Below are positions 1 to 8,453 of a DNA stretch of 36,816 nt, one piece after another. Location of the stretch: contig JAGGTI010000092.1 of the NCBI GenBank assembly GCA_021163775.1, forward strand, positions 1-36,816, in the 5' to 3' direction. The DNA comes from Candidatus Zixiibacteriota bacterium (GTDB taxonomy: Bacteria > Zixibacteria > MSB-5A5 > GN15 > FEB-12). Below the pieces are notes generated by a model. It was not told the origin of the DNA and made no database searches. It saw only the letters and a program-made list of their open reading frames with translations. The translations under genes and the position numbers were made by a program. Positions within the stretch are counted from its first letter, which is position 1; each line of letters starts with the position of its first letter.

Positions 1-55
1 CGCCAGCATACTGATACCGGTCATAATTTGACTGCCATGAGAAGTATGACCATAG
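1..55. repeat. 55-nt exact inverted copy of 10365-10419
   Basis: The reverse complement of bases 1-55 is identical to 10365-10419. The match stops at base 56, which is A on the coding strand here and T in the other copy. Both copies encode YGHTSHGSQIMTGISMLA. The length equals a k-mer size commonly used by short-read assemblers, so this repeat may be why the contig starts here. Confidence 0.85.
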
Positions 56-291
56 TAAAAGTTGCGATTAGTACGTATGTCGCCAAAGAAAGATGTCGGT
101 ATGGAATCAAAGGCCGCAACCGACTGATGATCTACGATAAGAGCCTCAGCCTGAAGCCCACCTGGAACCAATAATATCAGGAGCAGAAAGAAACATAGCA
201 CCCCGGTAAATCTTGTAACTGTATGCTTAGTGATAATATGATGCTTGGTTATCAAATTCCGCACAGATAGTAATTTCACTTCTTTCAGCAT
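1..291 (-). CDS. Secreted HTSHGS-motif protein, N-terminal part (cut by window edge)
   Basis: The reading frame starts with ATG at 291 and stays open to base 1, giving the first 97 residues. An AGGAGA ribosome-binding site lies about 7 nt upstream. Residues 1-50 form a long signal peptide: a basic N-region, then the hydrophobic stretch CFFLLLILLVPG, then LQAEA. The following segment (ALIVDHQSVAAFD..., then YGHTSHGSQIMTGISMLA) matches the start of the protein at 10189-11268, so the two are paralogues. The last 55 nt are identical in DNA to that gene, while the rest has diverged. The HxSxG motif resembles the nucleophile region of the SGNH-like protein at 488-1357, so a secreted hydrolase-like role is inferred. 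The catalytic part lies outside the window. Confidence 0.8.
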   Translation of the reverse strand, partial: MLKEVKLLSVRNLITKHHIITKHTVTRFTGVLCFFLLLILLVPGGLQAEALIVDHQSVAAFDSIPTSFFGDIRTNRNFYYGHTSHGSQIMTGISMLA

Positions 292-487
292 AGCAATATC
301 TCCTGTTATCGGTTTCGCACTACAAGACCAGTCCTGGTCATTCTCCAAAACACGCATCGCAAACAGCGCCTACACGCTAACGTGATACTACCATATTATC
401 GGTTGAAAACATAGCTGGCTTCATAGCCCAAACGATCACATCGCCGACAATCAAACAATATACTCTGCGGAAAACCAATTCACCTGG

Positions 488-1357
488 TTACTTACCGGCG
501 ATCTTGTTATCCCGCAGGAACTCTAAGAAAGCATCAGTGGCCGCCAGACTGCCACGGGCATTAGGATGAGAATCACGTTCCGTCCGACGGTATTCATTCT
601 TCAGAACACCACTACTATCAGCCAACACATCAAATAAATCAAATACGAAAATATTGTTCAAACCGGTTTCGCTCCCGTATCCAGCCACAAATTCTGCTTT
701 CACCCAGTCGTTGAAAGTTCGAGCACGATCCGCATTCTCGGTCGTGGTCCGAGATGGAACCAGGGGCGGAGCGGTAACGTAAATAAATATTTTCTCAGGA
801 TACCGAGCAAAAACTTTCTGAAGACCATAGAATGTAGCCCGATAGTTGGAGATAGTTTTCTCCGGGCTATGAGGGTCTCCAATCTCAGCACCCTCGGACA
901 CGATGTTACTATTCGGATAACAGGATTTGAACATAATAATATCATTTTCGTAAGCGTCACTGCGGTGACCGGGAGCATGGGCATCAAAATGAATAATATC
1001 ATCACTTTGGTTTTCGAATTTCGCGAGCCAGTGGTTCATATCGGTATCCTGACCAACCTCGGTGCCACGCGATGCTGATTGTACTCCGATACCTAAAGTA
1101 ACCAAATTGGCCCACAGTTCACCCTCTAACAGCCAGTTGTTGCCTACCGAATGGTGAATAAATACCAACCGCTGATCGCAATGTTGATTCGTCTGGTTCA
1201 ACAGCAAATCTTTCTGGTCAAGTTTAGTCTGAATCCAGTCGAGGTGACCTGATAATCTATAATACTTGTAGGCCAACAAAGCCGTAGCAACTAGCACAAC
1301 AGCTAAAACTACTAAAAGTACCGGTATCAATCGCATCGTTTCTATCTCTCCCAACAT
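488..1357 (-). CDS. Membrane-anchored SGNH-hydrolase-like protein
   Basis: 289 residues. One N-terminal transmembrane segment (about residues 8-30, RLIPVLLVVLAVVLVATALLA) is followed by a short coiled-coil-like stretch and a globular domain that should face the periplasm. Candidate catalytic blocks are FIHHSVGNNW (about residue 66, Ser in the HHSVG position) and the C-terminal DSHPNARG (about residue 263), the usual Asp-x-x/His block of SGNH/GDSL esterases. APGHRSD lies between them. The HHSVG block lines up with HTSHG of the proteins at 1-291 and 10189-11268. A second ATG at 1336, preceded by GGGAGAG at 9 nt, is an equally good start. It follows asnB on the same strand after a 189-nt gap and may act on the same polysaccharide, for example as an acetyl esterase or transferase. 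The substrate is unknown. Confidence 0.7.
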   Translation of the reverse strand: MLGEIETMRLIPVLLVVLAVVLVATALLAYKYYRLSGHLDWIQTKLDQKDLLLNQTNQHCDQRLVFIHHSVGNNWLLEGELWANLVTLGIGVQSASRGTEVGQDTDMNHWLAKFENQSDDIIHFDAHAPGHRSDAYENDIIMFKSCYPNSNIVSEGAEIGDPHSPEKTISNYRATFYGLQKVFARYPEKIFIYVTAPPLVPSRTTTENADRARTFNDWVKAEFVAGYGSETGLNNIFVFDLFDVLADSSGVLKNEYRRTERDSHPNARGSLAATDAFLEFLRDNKIAGK

Positions 1358-1546
1358 CTAACACTTCTCTCTCAACACAGGTCGCGGGATGCTCACTTAC
1401 GGTCAGAATACAATATTAATACTCAAAGAAACCTCATGATTCCCATGAAGTCCAGTTTTTTATGAGTCCCAAATTCGTTCGGGACCTCTGACCCCTGGTA
1501 GTAAACCATTGAACAATACCTCTTTACCCAAGACATCAAAGCCCAC

Positions 1547-3532
1547 CTAATTATCAGCACCTTCCTGCCAAACGGCAAATGCACTGCGGTCTGGCGGGGC
1601 GGGTATCTGGAAATCATCAATGAATTGTTTCACCAGCAACTGGGTGGAGAGAATTCCAACAAATGACATGTTGTCACGAAATGACAGATGCGCTCCAGCT
1701 CCACGACGGCATTTCTTCACCAACAAGCCGACCGCTTTCGGGTTGAACAGTGCCGTTCGCTCCAGTGCCGACTCCGACAACATATCCATCACATAGTCAG
1801 GCGAGTCCGATTGCACAAAACAGTTTGAGTCGGGCGCCATGTACGGCTGTTTCACACGCTGGAGAATTTCCTTCGGGATCTCCGGTTGCATTGCTCGCTT
1901 AAGCAGGAACTTTTCGTTGAGACCGTGAATTTTGTACAGCGGCGGGATCGTGGCGGCAAACTCGGCTATTCGATGGTCCAAAAACGGGAACCGCCCTTCG
2001 ACCGAATTGGCGGCCGATACCCGGTCCCCCTGCGATGACAACAAGTATCCGGCCAACAACGACTTGCATTCGAGATACTGCGCCCGCGAAAGATGATGCC
2101 AGCGATTGAACGAATCGGGCAAATCACGCCCAAACGATGCTATGGCATCATTATCAATTAACCGATTCTTAGTCTCATCATTGAAGAAGTCTTTAATACG
2201 TGTTGTTGTGTTGATTCTCGGCATGTGCGAAAAATGAAAATCACCGATCCGATCCAGACCGGTCTTGTAGAACTGTTCAAGGTAGTGCCGCGCCCGCGCG
2301 CCGGATACTGGCAGAGTCGGATAAAGTTTCTTCAGCAACAGCGGACGCCAGGTTGATTCCGGGTTGCGTGACCAGAACGCCCGAATCAACGTTTCTTTGA
2401 ATATATCGTAGCCGCCAAGGATTTCATCGGAGCCTTCGCCCGTCAACACAACTTTGAAATTGTTTTGCCGTACCAACCGAGACAACAACAACAGCGGTGT
2501 TGGTGCGGTACGCACGATCGGTCGCTCAGCATGATAGATAACTTCGGGGAAAGCCTCGGCGATCGACTGATAGTCACAGGCCACCGTGTGATGAGTCGTT
2601 CCCAGGTGCGCGGCCATCTGCTGTTGATACGAAGACTCATCGAAAGCGTCGTCCTCGAACGTAATCGAAAACGTCTCCAGCTTCGCCTGTGTAAAATGCC
2701 GGACCAATGCTGTGGTCACCGATGAATCCAATCCGCCCGAAAGATAAGCTCCCACTGGCACATCGGCCCGCAATCGCAGTCGCACCGAATCAATCAGCAG
2801 GGCGCGCAATTCTTCGGCATACGATTCTACTGAACGATCATAATCAAACCGCTCAGGGAAAACCATCTGCCAGTAGCGACCCGATTCAATCCGGCCATCG
2901 GATATTTCAACAAACGTACCCGCCTCTAATTCGTTGACACCCTCAAACAGTGTTCGTGGTGGCGCCGATGTCCACCAGGTGAAAGTCTCGTCTAGTCCTT
3001 TCAGGTCAAGGCGACGGGGTACGGACGGATCGCAAAAAATCGACTTGATCTCCGATGCAAAATAGAACCGACCGCCATGTTGAGCATAAAAAGCGGGACG
3101 AATGCCCAGTCGATCTCTGGCCAGCAGAAGTTTGTTTTTACTTTGGTCATAGATCGCAAACGCGAACTGGCCGTTGAAATGCTCAAGACAGTCACGGCCA
3201 AACTCTTCGTAAGCGTGAACGATAACCTCGGTATCGGAACTGGTGCGGAATTGATGACCGCGTTTCAGCAAGTCTTCACGAAGCTCAACGTAATTGTAAA
3301 TTTCCCCGTTGAAAGTCACCCAGATTGAACCGTCTTCGTTACCCAATGGTTGCGAGCCGCCAGCCAGATCAATAATCGAAAGTCGCGCCTGCCCGAGCAC
3401 ACATCTGTTGTCGAAATACATACCTAACTCGTCAGGGCCACGATACCGAATCGCCGCCACCATTCGACCGACCAGTTCCCTGTCCGGAGGCGTGGGTTCG
3501 TTCAACTGAAAATATCCGGCGATCCCACACAT
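1547..3532 (-). CDS. asnB: Asparagine synthase (glutamine-hydrolysing) / AsnB-like amidotransferase
   Basis: 661 residues. The N-terminal class II glutaminase starts MCGIAGYF, with Cys2 as the nucleophile exposed after Met removal. RLSIIDLAGG, FNGEIYNY (about 74-81) and SSDTEV (98-103) form the glutamine pocket. The C-terminal synthetase domain has the PP-loop SGGLDSS at 265-271 and later GEGSDE. It matches AsnB in length. The family moves ammonia from glutamine to an adenylated carboxylate, classically aspartate to asparagine. Many AsnB-like proteins in polysaccharide or exosortase loci modify other acids. The start is 5 nt after the stop of the AMP-ligase gene, so the two are surely co-transcribed. 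The neighbouring ACP and ligase suggest a surface-polymer or small-molecule substrate rather than free asparagine, but that is inference. Confidence 0.9.
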   Translation of the reverse strand: MCGIAGYFQLNEPTPPDRELVGRMVAAIRYRGPDELGMYFDNRCVLGQARLSIIDLAGGSQPLGNEDGSIWVTFNGEIYNYVELREDLLKRGHQFRTSSDTEVIVHAYEEFGRDCLEHFNGQFAFAIYDQSKNKLLLARDRLGIRPAFYAQHGGRFYFASEIKSIFCDPSVPRRLDLKGLDETFTWWTSAPPRTLFEGVNELEAGTFVEISDGRIESGRYWQMVFPERFDYDRSVESYAEELRALLIDSVRLRLRADVPVGAYLSGGLDSSVTTALVRHFTQAKLETFSITFEDDAFDESSYQQQMAAHLGTTHHTVACDYQSIAEAFPEVIYHAERPIVRTAPTPLLLLSRLVRQNNFKVVLTGEGSDEILGGYDIFKETLIRAFWSRNPESTWRPLLLKKLYPTLPVSGARARHYLEQFYKTGLDRIGDFHFSHMPRINTTTRIKDFFNDETKNRLIDNDAIASFGRDLPDSFNRWHHLSRAQYLECKSLLAGYLLSSQGDRVSAANSVEGRFPFLDHRIAEFAATIPPLYKIHGLNEKFLLKRAMQPEIPKEILQRVKQPYMAPDSNCFVQSDSPDYVMDMLSESALERTALFNPKAVGLLVKKCRRGAGAHLSFRDNMSFVGILSTQLLVKQFIDDFQIPAPPDRSAFAVWQEGADN

Positions 3533-3537
3533 CTCGT

Positions 3538-5106
3538 TTAGTCCTGCGCTCCGGCCTGACAGAGTTCTTTTAGCTTGAGTTTATTGATCTTGCCCGACTG
3601 TATTTTCGGGAGAGTATCGACAAACAAAACAGTCTTGGGTACTTTGAAAGCGGCCAGACGTTTCTGACACCAGGCCTGAATTTCTTTCTCATCTGACTCG
3701 CAATCAGATTTAAGCACTACCACCGCCTGAATTGCTTCGCCGAAAACTTCGTCCGGCAAACCTATTACGGCCGCCTCGGCGATCTTATCATACTCCAGAA
3801 TTCTCTCTTCAATTTCCTTGGCACTGACTCGATGCCCGGCCGCTTTAATAATCTCGCGCTTGCGACCTACGACATAGAAGTAACCGTCTTCGTCATATCT
3901 CGCAAGATCCCCGGTGACCAGCCAACCGTCCCGAATGACTTCCGCCGTTTCATCTGGTTGGTTCCAATATCCAAGCATCACATTGGGACCACCTACCACA
4001 ATCTCGCCCGTCTCACCAGACGCAACTTCCTTACCCGAGGTATCGACAATCTTCACTTCAACACCTGGTACCGGAATTCCTATCGAGCCTAATTTTTTTT
4101 CCAGCATATCTGGCGGAAGATACGTCACCCGGGGAGCTGCTTCAGTCTGTCCATACATCACCCAGATTTTCTGATTCGGACAAGCCGCTATCAATTGTCG
4201 TGTGACTTCAGGTGCCATCGCCCCACCGGCTTGCGTGATATATTTCAAGTGTTTCAATGGGCGCCTGGCTATAGTCGATTTGTTGAGAGCGATCATAAAC
4301 GTCGATGGCACTCCGGCGAATCCGGTCGCTTTTGATTCCTCCAGTGTGTCAAGAACCACCTCAGGATACATAAACCGGTTATCGATTACAACTGCCCCAC
4401 CACAAGCAACGTGAGTCAACAACAGCGAATTACCATAAATATAATAAAACGGCAGGATCACCAGTACCGAATCATCCGACGTAAGTTTCAGATACTCAAC
4501 CGTCGCTTGTGTGTTCGACACCAAATTGCGGTGTGACAACATCACCCCCTTTGGTTCACCGGTACTCCCTGAAGTATAGAATATCGCGGCCAGTTCATCT
4601 GAGAGCGTATTTAGATCAGACGAAAAAGAGTCGGATGGCAATGGATTCTCATCACCATCACCCCCAACAATATCGCTCAGCAGTTCGAACGGTACCGAGG
4701 GACAGTCCGCCTGGATCGGCTTGTCAGAAATCAGCAACTGAATCGATAGGTTATCGCCTAAGATTGCTGACAGGTGACGGCGGTACTTGCCCTGCACAAT
4801 CAGAACTCGCGCACCACAGTCAGCTAACATGTAATTCAGGTTCTCAGAGGCAAGGGAAGTATCCAGCGGCACTCCGACCAGCCCGGCCGCCTGTACCCCG
4901 AAAAAGCCAATCAGATATTCCAAACAATTCTCAAACAGAATCGCTACCCGGCTACCCGGTTCCAAATCAAGACGCCGCAGTCGTGCGGCCAGACGTGAAG
5001 CGGCTTGATCCAACTCACGATAGTTAAGACTTCGTTCAAGATAAACAGCCGCCGTATCCTTGGGAAAAGCGGCGGCGGCATTGACCAACAGGTCTGAAAT
5101 TTTCAT
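3538..5106 (-). CDS. AMP-forming acyl/amino-acid ligase (ANL superfamily)
   Basis: 522 residues from the ATG at 5106; an in-frame TTG at 5115 would add three residues. ANL adenylation enzyme with the P-loop-like motif FYTSGSTGEPKG (about 176-187), VMYGQTEA (A5), GWLVTGDLARYDEDGY (A7), VGRKREIIKAAGHRVSAKEIE (A8, hinge) and the A10 lysine in PKIQSGKINK. It activates a carboxylic acid as acyl-AMP and transfers it to CoA or a carrier protein. The adjacent ACP gene 52 nt upstream makes the ACP serine-linked phosphopantetheine a likely acceptor. AsnB follows after 5 nt. This ligase/ACP/AsnB combination also occurs in exosortase-type exopolysaccharide loci. The acid activated cannot be read from the sequence. 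No strong ribosome-binding site is visible for either start. Confidence 0.85.
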   Translation of the reverse strand: MKISDLLVNAAAAFPKDTAAVYLERSLNYRELDQAASRLAARLRRLDLEPGSRVAILFENCLEYLIGFFGVQAAGLVGVPLDTSLASENLNYMLADCGARVLIVQGKYRRHLSAILGDNLSIQLLISDKPIQADCPSVPFELLSDIVGGDGDENPLPSDSFSSDLNTLSDELAAIFYTSGSTGEPKGVMLSHRNLVSNTQATVEYLKLTSDDSVLVILPFYYIYGNSLLLTHVACGGAVVIDNRFMYPEVVLDTLEESKATGFAGVPSTFMIALNKSTIARRPLKHLKYITQAGGAMAPEVTRQLIAACPNQKIWVMYGQTEAAPRVTYLPPDMLEKKLGSIGIPVPGVEVKIVDTSGKEVASGETGEIVVGGPNVMLGYWNQPDETAEVIRDGWLVTGDLARYDEDGYFYVVGRKREIIKAAGHRVSAKEIEERILEYDKIAEAAVIGLPDEVFGEAIQAVVVLKSDCESDEKEIQAWCQKRLAAFKVPKTVLFVDTLPKIQSGKINKLKLKELCQAGAQD

Positions 5107-5158
5107 AGGCGGCAACGGTTATCGGTCATTCGTTGTTGTTCCGAACAACCGAGCATAT

Positions 5159-5431
5159 CTATTGCTTCTTTTGCTTCTTTTTCTGAATGAACGCTACCAG
5201 ATTGTTGAGCGAGTCCAGGTTGTTCGGGGTCATCTCTTCATCATCGACCTTAATACTGTAATTCTCTTCGAGAAATAACACCAACTCAAGCACGCCGGTC
5301 GAATCAATCACACCCTGTTGCATGAATGAATCGCCATCTTCAAACGGCTCCGACTCATCCCCAAACAGGAACGCTTCAACAATGAATTCACGAATTTCTT
5401 TTCTGGTCGTATCGGTATCTACAGTAGGCAT
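5159..5431 (-). CDS. Acyl carrier protein
   Basis: 90 residues, ATG at 5431 with AGGA about 8 nt upstream. A four-helix acyl/peptidyl carrier protein with the phosphopantetheine attachment site at Ser44 in GVIDSTGVLELV, a run of acidic residues (FGDESEPFEDGD) and a lysine/glutamine-rich tail. The usual DSL is DST here, as in specialised ACPs of biosynthetic loci rather than the fatty-acid ACP. It sits between nadE (18 nt upstream) and the AMP-ligase gene, so it probably carries the acid activated by that ligase. Confidence 0.88.
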   Translation of the reverse strand: MPTVDTDTTRKEIREFIVEAFLFGDESEPFEDGDSFMQQGVIDSTGVLELVLFLEENYSIKVDDEEMTPNNLDSLNNLVAFIQKKKQKKQ

Positions 5432-5449
5432 ACTTTTATCCTGTGTTAA

Positions 5450-6424
5450 CTATTTGGTGGTTTCGATCTCCAGCGGTGCCATTCTAAGATATTCGGTCGC
5501 TACGATCTTTCTCTTGATGTTGCTATATCCGTGTTCTACCTGATCCACGGTCAATCCGAGTACTTCGGCGGCTTCAGCGGCTGGCACTTCGTTTTCAAGC
5601 GCATGCCAAAGCATGTCCATCGTATAGAAATCCAACCCAAAGAAAAACTCCTCCTGGGTGACTTCAAAGCTATATGTGTCAGTTGTTGGTGTCCTCTTGA
5701 TAATCTCTTCCGGCACGCCCAATGCCTCGGCCAATTGGTAAACCTGAATTTTATAAAGGTGAGCGATCGGTTTGAGATCGGCCCCGCCATCGCCATATTT
5801 GACGAAAAATCCCTGCATATGCTCGTCTTTGTTGCCAGTTCCGACCACCGCATAGTTATACTTCTCGGCCTGATAATATAGCGTGGTCATGCGTAATCGC
5901 TGTTTCAGATTCGAGGCGGCTACTACCTGCAAATACGCCTTGACCGGCATCCGCTCGGTGAGTATCTCACCGGCCAGGTTTTCCACCGTCAGGTTGAAGA
6001 AGTTGAAAGTGTCTTTTTCGAGGATATTGGTCGGAATCGTAATCTTGTTTTTCCACTTGTTGGTGTAGTTTGGAAAAACCGACCTGATAGCCTCGTCCCG
6101 TTTTTCATAGCAATCCAGCCCGGCCAAACCGGCGCTGATGTCTTCCTTGATCGTCTCAAAACCGAATTTCTCACTTAGGATACGGGCCAGGCGCTCGCTC
6201 TCCGGTGAAGAATCACTTTCCGGCATCATAACACCGAGTACCCGTTTTGGCCCCAACGCTTTGGCGGCGAGAGCCACACAGACCGACGAGTCAATCCCAC
6301 CGGAAATACCAACCACCGCACCACTTCTCTTGAGTACCCGCCCGATCTGCCGACGCACTTCTTTACAAAGTTGCTCGACTACCTGATCCGCGTTAATTTT
6401 GAGGCTGTCCTTGTTAAAATTCAA
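5450..6424 (-). CDS. nadE: NAD+ synthase (NadE) family amidating enzyme
   Basis: 324 residues, read from TTG at 6424 with AAGGGA about 8 nt upstream. The N-type ATP-pyrophosphatase loop is SGGIDSS at 41-47. Further NadE blocks are GTGNKDEHMQGFF, KYGDGGADLKPIAHLYK and TPTTDTYS. There is no nitrilase-type glutaminase domain, so it would use free ammonia. It is about 50 residues longer than minimal NH3-dependent NadE, with an insert around residues 110-160. The family converts deamido-NAD to NAD via an adenylated intermediate. Being first gene of an ACP/ligase/AsnB operon in a polysaccharide region, it could be a specialised paralogue that amidates another carboxylate. Nothing here shows whether the genome has another nadE. 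Confidence 0.82.
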   Translation of the reverse strand: MNFNKDSLKINADQVVEQLCKEVRRQIGRVLKRSGAVVGISGGIDSSVCVALAAKALGPKRVLGVMMPESDSSPESERLARILSEKFGFETIKEDISAGLAGLDCYEKRDEAIRSVFPNYTNKWKNKITIPTNILEKDTFNFFNLTVENLAGEILTERMPVKAYLQVVAASNLKQRLRMTTLYYQAEKYNYAVVGTGNKDEHMQGFFVKYGDGGADLKPIAHLYKIQVYQLAEALGVPEEIIKRTPTTDTYSFEVTQEEFFFGLDFYTMDMLWHALENEVPAAEAAEVLGLTVDQVEHGYSNIKRKIVATEYLRMAPLEIETTK

Positions 6425-6474
6425 CTCGTTATCCCTTCAAATCCAAATCACGACACTTGCCCAACGAGGCTCAC

Positions 6475-6502
6475 AAGATAGGTCTGGAACCGTCAAATTC
6501 AA
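6475..6502 (-). promoter_or_regulatory. Putative promoter of the nadE operon
   Basis: On the minus strand a TTGAAT -35 box (6497-6502) and a TATCTT -10 box (6475-6480) are separated by 16 nt. This places transcription start near 6468, about 45 nt before the nadE start codon. The -35 box lies inside the 23-bp palindrome at 6492-6514, so a protein bound there would block this promoter. Motif-based only. Confidence 0.4.
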
Positions 6503-6514
6503 CTTGAATTTGAC
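6492..6514. promoter_or_regulatory. 23-bp perfect palindrome, candidate operator
   Basis: GTCAAATTCAA, a central C, then TTGAATTTGAC: 11 bp on each side match perfectly. It lies between the divergent nadE operon and the Wzz gene and has no T-run, so it does not look like a terminator. It overlaps the putative -35 box of nadE. A dimeric repressor or activator site is the simplest reading. Confidence 0.5.
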
Positions 6515-6819
6515 CCGGTCATATCTACGCTTGATTGTTGACACAAGGTCAATTAGCACTATTTAGGCACTATTGGATGTATCGACCGCAATTGTCACCA
6601 CCTTAACGAGTCCAATTTCATATCTAAGATCAGGATATCGGCACGAAGAGGAATCATTTTGTGCCTTGTTCGATACCACAAAAGTTGTAGCACGGTGGTT
6701 TAGGCTCCAGTATATTCTGAGCGTCAAGAGATTCATTGCGAATAGAAATTGCAGGAAACATTCAGTCCTGCCGATGATACAATAGATGGCGTACAAAGCC
6801 GAAAGAGTGAAGTTCAAAC

Positions 6820-8340
6820 ATGTCTAATACTGTAAGTCAAATTGAAATACGCGATATTCTCTCGTTGCTGTGGCGACGCAAGTGGTTGATTATTATTCCC
6901 GTACCACTGGTAGCGGCAATTGCTTTCGCCGGCTCCTATCTTATCGCCCCGGAATATGAGTCATCGACTATTATCCAGATAGATCCTCAGATTCAACTGA
7001 TCGGCGATCTTCAGCGCATTATTGGACAACCGACCGGTGTTGGATCGATTCGGCCTCGCGAGCGCCAGGATATACTTCGCTCAATGTACAACGATATCGT
7101 TTCCTCGCGGTATGCCGAACTGCTAAACACTCGCATGAACCTGGTGCAAAACCCGAAAATTGAGCAACAGGCACAGACTTATATCCAACTCCAACCCGAC
7201 CTATCCATTGAAATGGCTCGTATCCAGGTTCTCCAGGAACAGCTGAAGAAAAATGTGAACATATCCTGGGCTTCTGGTGACCAGATAGAGATCACTGTTA
7301 ACTACACTAATGCCGCTCAAGCTCGTGACATCGCTAATCACCTCGGCGATATCTTTATCGCAGAAAAACTGCGCAAGGACCTCAACCAAATCAGGTCATC
7401 CCAAGGCTTTTCCGACAATCAACTCGAAAAGTACGAGCTCAAGGTACAGAATAAGATGGCCGAAGTCACCGAAGTTGAACAGAGCCTGGCACGATTGCGC
7501 AACGCCAGCGCTACCGCATCTGAGATCAATCGATCGGAGATTGAAGATGAAATCGTCCAGACCGACACAGAAATCGAAGATCTCAGACAAGTTGAACAAA
7601 ATCTACTCATCCAACTCAGGGGTGTCAAAAATCTCAACACCAGTGAACTGGAGATAAGTAATTCCGAAACCCGTCAAGCCGCCAATAAAGAATTGCGGAA
7701 CCGGTTGCGTCAAATTGGTGATCTACTGAGTCGGTACATTTGGAACGATCCACAGGTTATTAAATTCAAAGTCCGCCAAAACAATCTCCTCAACGATATT
7801 GAGACAGAAAATGAATCGTTGGTTGACCAGAAATACAGCAAGTTCAATGAGACAACCCGACAGAATTTGACGAGTCTGTTCAACACTCGTTCCAGACTGG
7901 ACTATCTTTATTCCAAAAAACCTTATTTAGAATCAGCACTGGGCGATCTAACCCCAACCATCGACTTGATACCGCAATACGAATCACAGTTGACCCAACT
8001 GCAAACTGAGCTTCAAGTGAACACTGATATCCGGGATCGTTTCTGGCGCCAAACGGTAAGCTCGGATATTTCTCAGGAACTTGCAGAAGATCGCTCCTCC
8101 TCCAAATACCGCAAAGTAGAGCCAGCCAAACTGGCCCTGACACCCTCCAAGCCAAATCGTCGCAAGATCCTGATACTCGGCATAGTATTAGGCCTGGCCA
8201 TCGGTGGCGCGGCAGTTCTCCTGATCGAATTGTTGGATAGTTCTTTCAAGAAAGTTGAGGATGTCGAGGAAGCCCTCGGCCTGCAGGTTCTCGGCATCAG
8301 CCCCAAAGTCGATTTTGACAAACACCTGATGCGCAACTGA
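6820..8340 (+). CDS. Polysaccharide chain-length regulator (Wzz/GumC family)
   Basis: 506 residues. The N-terminal Wzz domain starts after a cytoplasmic segment (IEIRDILSLLWRRKW) with transmembrane segment 1 at about 20-40. A long periplasmic region rich in coiled coil (about 190-300 and 330-410) follows. TM2 (about 442-466, ILILGIVLGLAIGGAAVLLIELL) is preceded by the proline-rich ALTPSKPNRR typical of the family. The C-terminus ends soon after VEEALGLQVLGISPK, so the fused tyrosine-kinase domain of Wzc-type proteins is absent. The protein is an inner-membrane co-polymerase that sets polymer length in Wzy-dependent export. It supports reading the divergent ligase/ACP/AsnB operon as part of an exopolysaccharide locus, although no glycosyltransferase is present. 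Confidence 0.88.
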   Translation: MSNTVSQIEIRDILSLLWRRKWLIIIPVPLVAAIAFAGSYLIAPEYESSTIIQIDPQIQLIGDLQRIIGQPTGVGSIRPRERQDILRSMYNDIVSSRYAELLNTRMNLVQNPKIEQQAQTYIQLQPDLSIEMARIQVLQEQLKKNVNISWASGDQIEITVNYTNAAQARDIANHLGDIFIAEKLRKDLNQIRSSQGFSDNQLEKYELKVQNKMAEVTEVEQSLARLRNASATASEINRSEIEDEIVQTDTEIEDLRQVEQNLLIQLRGVKNLNTSELEISNSETRQAANKELRNRLRQIGDLLSRYIWNDPQVIKFKVRQNNLLNDIETENESLVDQKYSKFNETTRQNLTSLFNTRSRLDYLYSKKPYLESALGDLTPTIDLIPQYESQLTQLQTELQVNTDIRDRFWRQTVSSDISQELAEDRSSSKYRKVEPAKLALTPSKPNRRKILILGIVLGLAIGGAAVLLIELLDSSFKKVEDVEEALGLQVLGISPKVDFDKHLMRN

Positions 8341-8386
8341 AGAACATCTCCTACTATCAATCAATCTCTGCCTGCTATAAGCAAGA

Positions 8387-8422
8387 AACCGACCCGTGGA
8401 CATCAATGCCTGCGGGTCGGTT
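8387..8422. terminator. Convergent hairpin terminator
   Basis: AACCGACCCG (8387-8396) pairs perfectly with CGGGTCGGTT (8413-8422) across a 16-nt loop. It lies between the converging Wzz gene and the lipoprotein gene and probably serves both. Neither side has a long T-run, so it may act with Rho. Confidence 0.6.
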
Positions 8423-8453
8423 GGTAAGTCAGCGAATTCTCTATTAGAGTTGC

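Larger units (their letters stand above)
6425..6819. other. Divergent intergenic region, nadE operon / Wzz gene
   Basis: 395 nt without a convincing gene; the open frames here have no family signature or ribosome-binding site. It holds the palindrome and nadE promoter noted separately. TTGACA at 6538-6543 could be a plus-strand -35 box, but the downstream -10 is poor. A short inverted repeat, GCAGGA (6751-6756) and TCCTGC (6766-6771), lies about 50 nt before the Wzz start. Confidence 0.5.

Noticed and set aside
1423-1546. Inverted repeat GTCCC/GGGAC downstream of asnB as a terminator
   Set aside because: A 5-bp stem with a 10-nt loop; the A/T-run is on the wrong side for the minus-strand gene. 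Too weak to call.
6563-6817. Short frames on both strands between nadE and the Wzz gene
   Set aside because: No ribosome-binding site or family signature; the region is better read as the divergent promoter region.
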